NCBI GenBank assembly: GCA_964570785.1
Contig: CAZMZG010000011.1
Coordinates: 1 to 41,969, forward strand
Reading direction: 5' to 3'
DNA length: 41,969 nucleotides
Source of the DNA: Thermatribacter sp964570785
GTDB lineage: Bacteria > Atribacterota > Atribacteria > Atribacterales > Thermatribacteraceae
The position numbers and the translations under genes were made by a program. Below the pieces are notes generated by a model. The model was not told where the DNA came from. It made no database searches and saw only the letters and a list, made by a program, of their open reading frames with translations. Shown here in pieces: positions 40,882-41,969 of this stretch (position 1 is its first letter; each line of letters starts with the position of its first letter).

Positions 40882-41222
40882 GAACCGTTCCTCCTCTCAG
40901 AGTTTTCTTTTTGGGGAGTTCCACAATAGGGACAGTAAAACATTTCTGGTTTAATGTCTTTTCCACATGACGAGCAAAAAGATTTTTCTTTTTTGAAGCT
41001 AAGCAGCTTTTCTTTGACCTCTTCCATTTCCTCTTCTAAGGAAAGCACTTTTTGACAGTCTTCCTTGAGTTTGTCCACGTTGAGTTCATCTTTGCGATAA
41101 AGTTCATAAACTTTTGCTCCAAGCTCCCCAATGCTTTTGCGACGTTCCCTGTTTAGAGATCTTAACTTCAAAAACATGCTTAATATGTGCCACCATCTCT
41201 TGGGAGAATCGTTTTTGACCAT
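40878..41222 (-). CDS. Small zinc-ribbon/coiled-coil protein of unknown function
   Basis: 114-residue hypothetical protein. A basic, Trp-containing N-terminus and a charged helical centre (about residues 20-80, rich in Glu and Lys, probably coiled coil) lead to a C-terminal zinc ribbon: CSSCGKD then CPYCGTPQ. The family is not recognisable to me. It is the first gene of the purine operon and overlaps purB, so it is co-translated with it, but a purine role is not implied by sequence. ATG at 41222 lies about 46 bases downstream of a TATAAT. Confidence 0.65.
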   Translation of the reverse strand: MVKNDSPKRWWHILSMFLKLRSLNRERRKSIGELGAKVYELYRKDELNVDKLKEDCQKVLSLEEEMEEVKEKLLSFKKEKSFCSSCGKDIKPEMFYCPYCGTPQKENSERRNGS

Positions 41223-41267
41223 AGCTCAATCAACCCCAGAATTTAGCAGGTATCAGTTTACCATATT

Positions 41268-41273
41268 ATTATA
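41268..41273 (-). promoter_or_regulatory. -10 element of the zinc-ribbon/purine operon
   Basis: TATAAT on the minus strand lies 46 bases before the operon's first ATG. The -35 position 17 bases upstream reads GGCTAA and is poor, so an activator or regulator may be needed. No purine riboswitch was recognised in the leader. Confidence 0.45.
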
Positions 41274-41449
41274 GCTTCTGCATCGCGCATTTAGCCTTTG
41301 TTTCAGGTGCCTTTCAGGAATCTTTTCTATATTTTTAGAACGATTTTGGTTATCGAGAAAAGTGCGGTTTATGGGGGTAATTCAAAAACATTAGTGTAAA
41401 TTTATTGTAGATCTTTTAATAACCAGAGAGAAAAAGAATAAGTATAGGA

Positions 41450-41534
41450 GACCTCACCATCCAGAGTATGGCATAAGAGAGTCTTGTCTTGCGCGAAGAA
41501 AAGCACAGTAAACACTACTCATGGAGGTGAGGTC
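41450..41534. repeat. Imperfect inverted repeat upstream of transposase remnant
   Basis: The left arm (41450-41463) and right arm (41522-41534) share 13 of 14 positions with one base gap; the core GACCTCACC/GGTGAGGTC is perfect. It lies just before the degraded transposase frame and could be an insertion sequence end or leader hairpin. The rest of 41223-41530 shows only the -10 at 41268 and AT-rich DNA. Confidence 0.45.
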
Positions 41535-41969
41535 CCATAACATGGTACAACAAATGTTTTAAAAGGATTCCAGAGGATGCGGGGGTATCTCTGGAGTTAC
41601 TGAATCCCAGAGAGTGCAAAGCCCTGGTCCTTGATGGGGTGTGGTTCAAGAAGCGCAAGAAAAAAGAAAGGAGTACTGGGAAAGGCTTTTGAACCCGCAT
41701 ATACCAGAGAGGACTTCAGGAAGTGGAGCTTCTGGTGACTGATGAGACCTGAAGAATATGGGAAACTCTGGAAGTGGTTTATCTTGAAGCTAAAAAAACA
41801 TAACTGTGTCTTTGGCATCTTGGAAGGACCCTGGAGAGAATGCTTCCTAAGAAGAGTTACTCAAAAAGAAGAAGGCCCAGAACTCCCAGGAAGCTCAAGA
41901 GAAACTGGAGATGACAGAGGGAAGAACCGGCAGTGATCAGAGCTTTGCTGTCGGCATCGATCAAAAAAT
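41531..41969 (+). pseudogene. Degraded transposase (MULE-type, IS256-like)
   Basis: Transposase-like residues appear across shifting frames with several stops. The first frame reads LNPRECKALVLDGVWFKKRK and ends in TGA at 41690. The next, shifted by one base, reads EPAYTREDFRKWSFW and stops. Later, after more stops, comes LCLWHLGRTLERMLPKK. LVLDGVWFK (the first catalytic Asp segment) and the C-x-W-H motif are characteristic of MULE/IS256-like transposases. At least three lesions exclude function. It runs off the window edge, so its right end is unknown. Confidence 0.75.

Noticed and set aside
41223..41449. Purine riboswitch in front of the purine operon
   Set aside because: No three-stem junction with the conserved loop sequences was found by eye.
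1..41969. CRISPR array
   Set aside because: No set of regularly spaced direct repeats is visible and no cas gene is present.

Overview
The window reads as ordinary bacterial chromosome from an anaerobe with two membranes. Genes are dense, many start with TTG or GTG, and GC looks like roughly 40%. The evidence for an outer membrane is ExbB/ExbD, a sigma-E/RseA/RseB/DegP stress module, and a large secreted protein ending in a barrel-like, Phe-terminated C-terminus. A group 3b NADP-type [NiFe] hydrogenase and several radical-SAM proteins point to an oxygen-sensitive fermentative lifestyle. The mix of Firmicute-like genes (SpoIIIAA/Ycf45-like ATPase, DarA, RicT) with a diderm envelope would fit Atribacterota or a similar deep-branching diderm lineage. 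That placement is inference only; no marker gene proves it.

Layout: bases 1-740 hold the 5' part of a tyrosine recombinase of higher GC, set against the 3' end of a tRNA-Arg, which looks like the edge of an integrated element lying to the left. Next come purE (-) and a pgi gene (+) that matches the isomerase half of transaldolase-isomerase fusions. The 338-base gap after pgi holds a strongly predicted structured RNA on the minus strand with its own promoter and U-tract. A secreted zinc peptidase/beta-propeller/barrel protein follows. Bases 6166-12216 are a hydrogenase operon in the order beta, gamma, delta, alpha, maturation protease, a HypA lacking its zinc domain, and a HypC-HydE fusion. 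It is set off by a terminator at 12358-12410.

From about 33445 down to 12418 every gene lies on the minus strand with overlaps or very short gaps: SpoIIIAA-like ATPase, tmk, darA, holB, ricT, sigma/anti-sigma/RseB/DegP, rsmI, pstB, a 1225-residue TPR protein, exbB, exbD, a TonB-like/DUF3048 hybrid, lgt, a Xer recombinase, purine nucleoside phosphorylase, a small membrane protein, mtnA and an eRF1-like protein. The envelope genes cluster in the middle: stress sensing and proteolysis, then a proton-motive-force-driven ExbBD complex with an unusual partner, then lipoprotein maturation. The phosphorylase and mtnA probably act together in methylthioadenosine salvage.

The right side has a short plus-strand group (a phosphoesterase that looks leaderless, a family 4 uracil-DNA glycosylase, a radical SAM/SPASM protein). 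It ends at a 20-bp bidirectional terminator facing the purB-purM-purN-purD operon. The window closes with a decayed transposase. The best leads are the HypC-HydE fusion, the structured RNA, and the ExbBD-linked TonB/DUF3048 protein.
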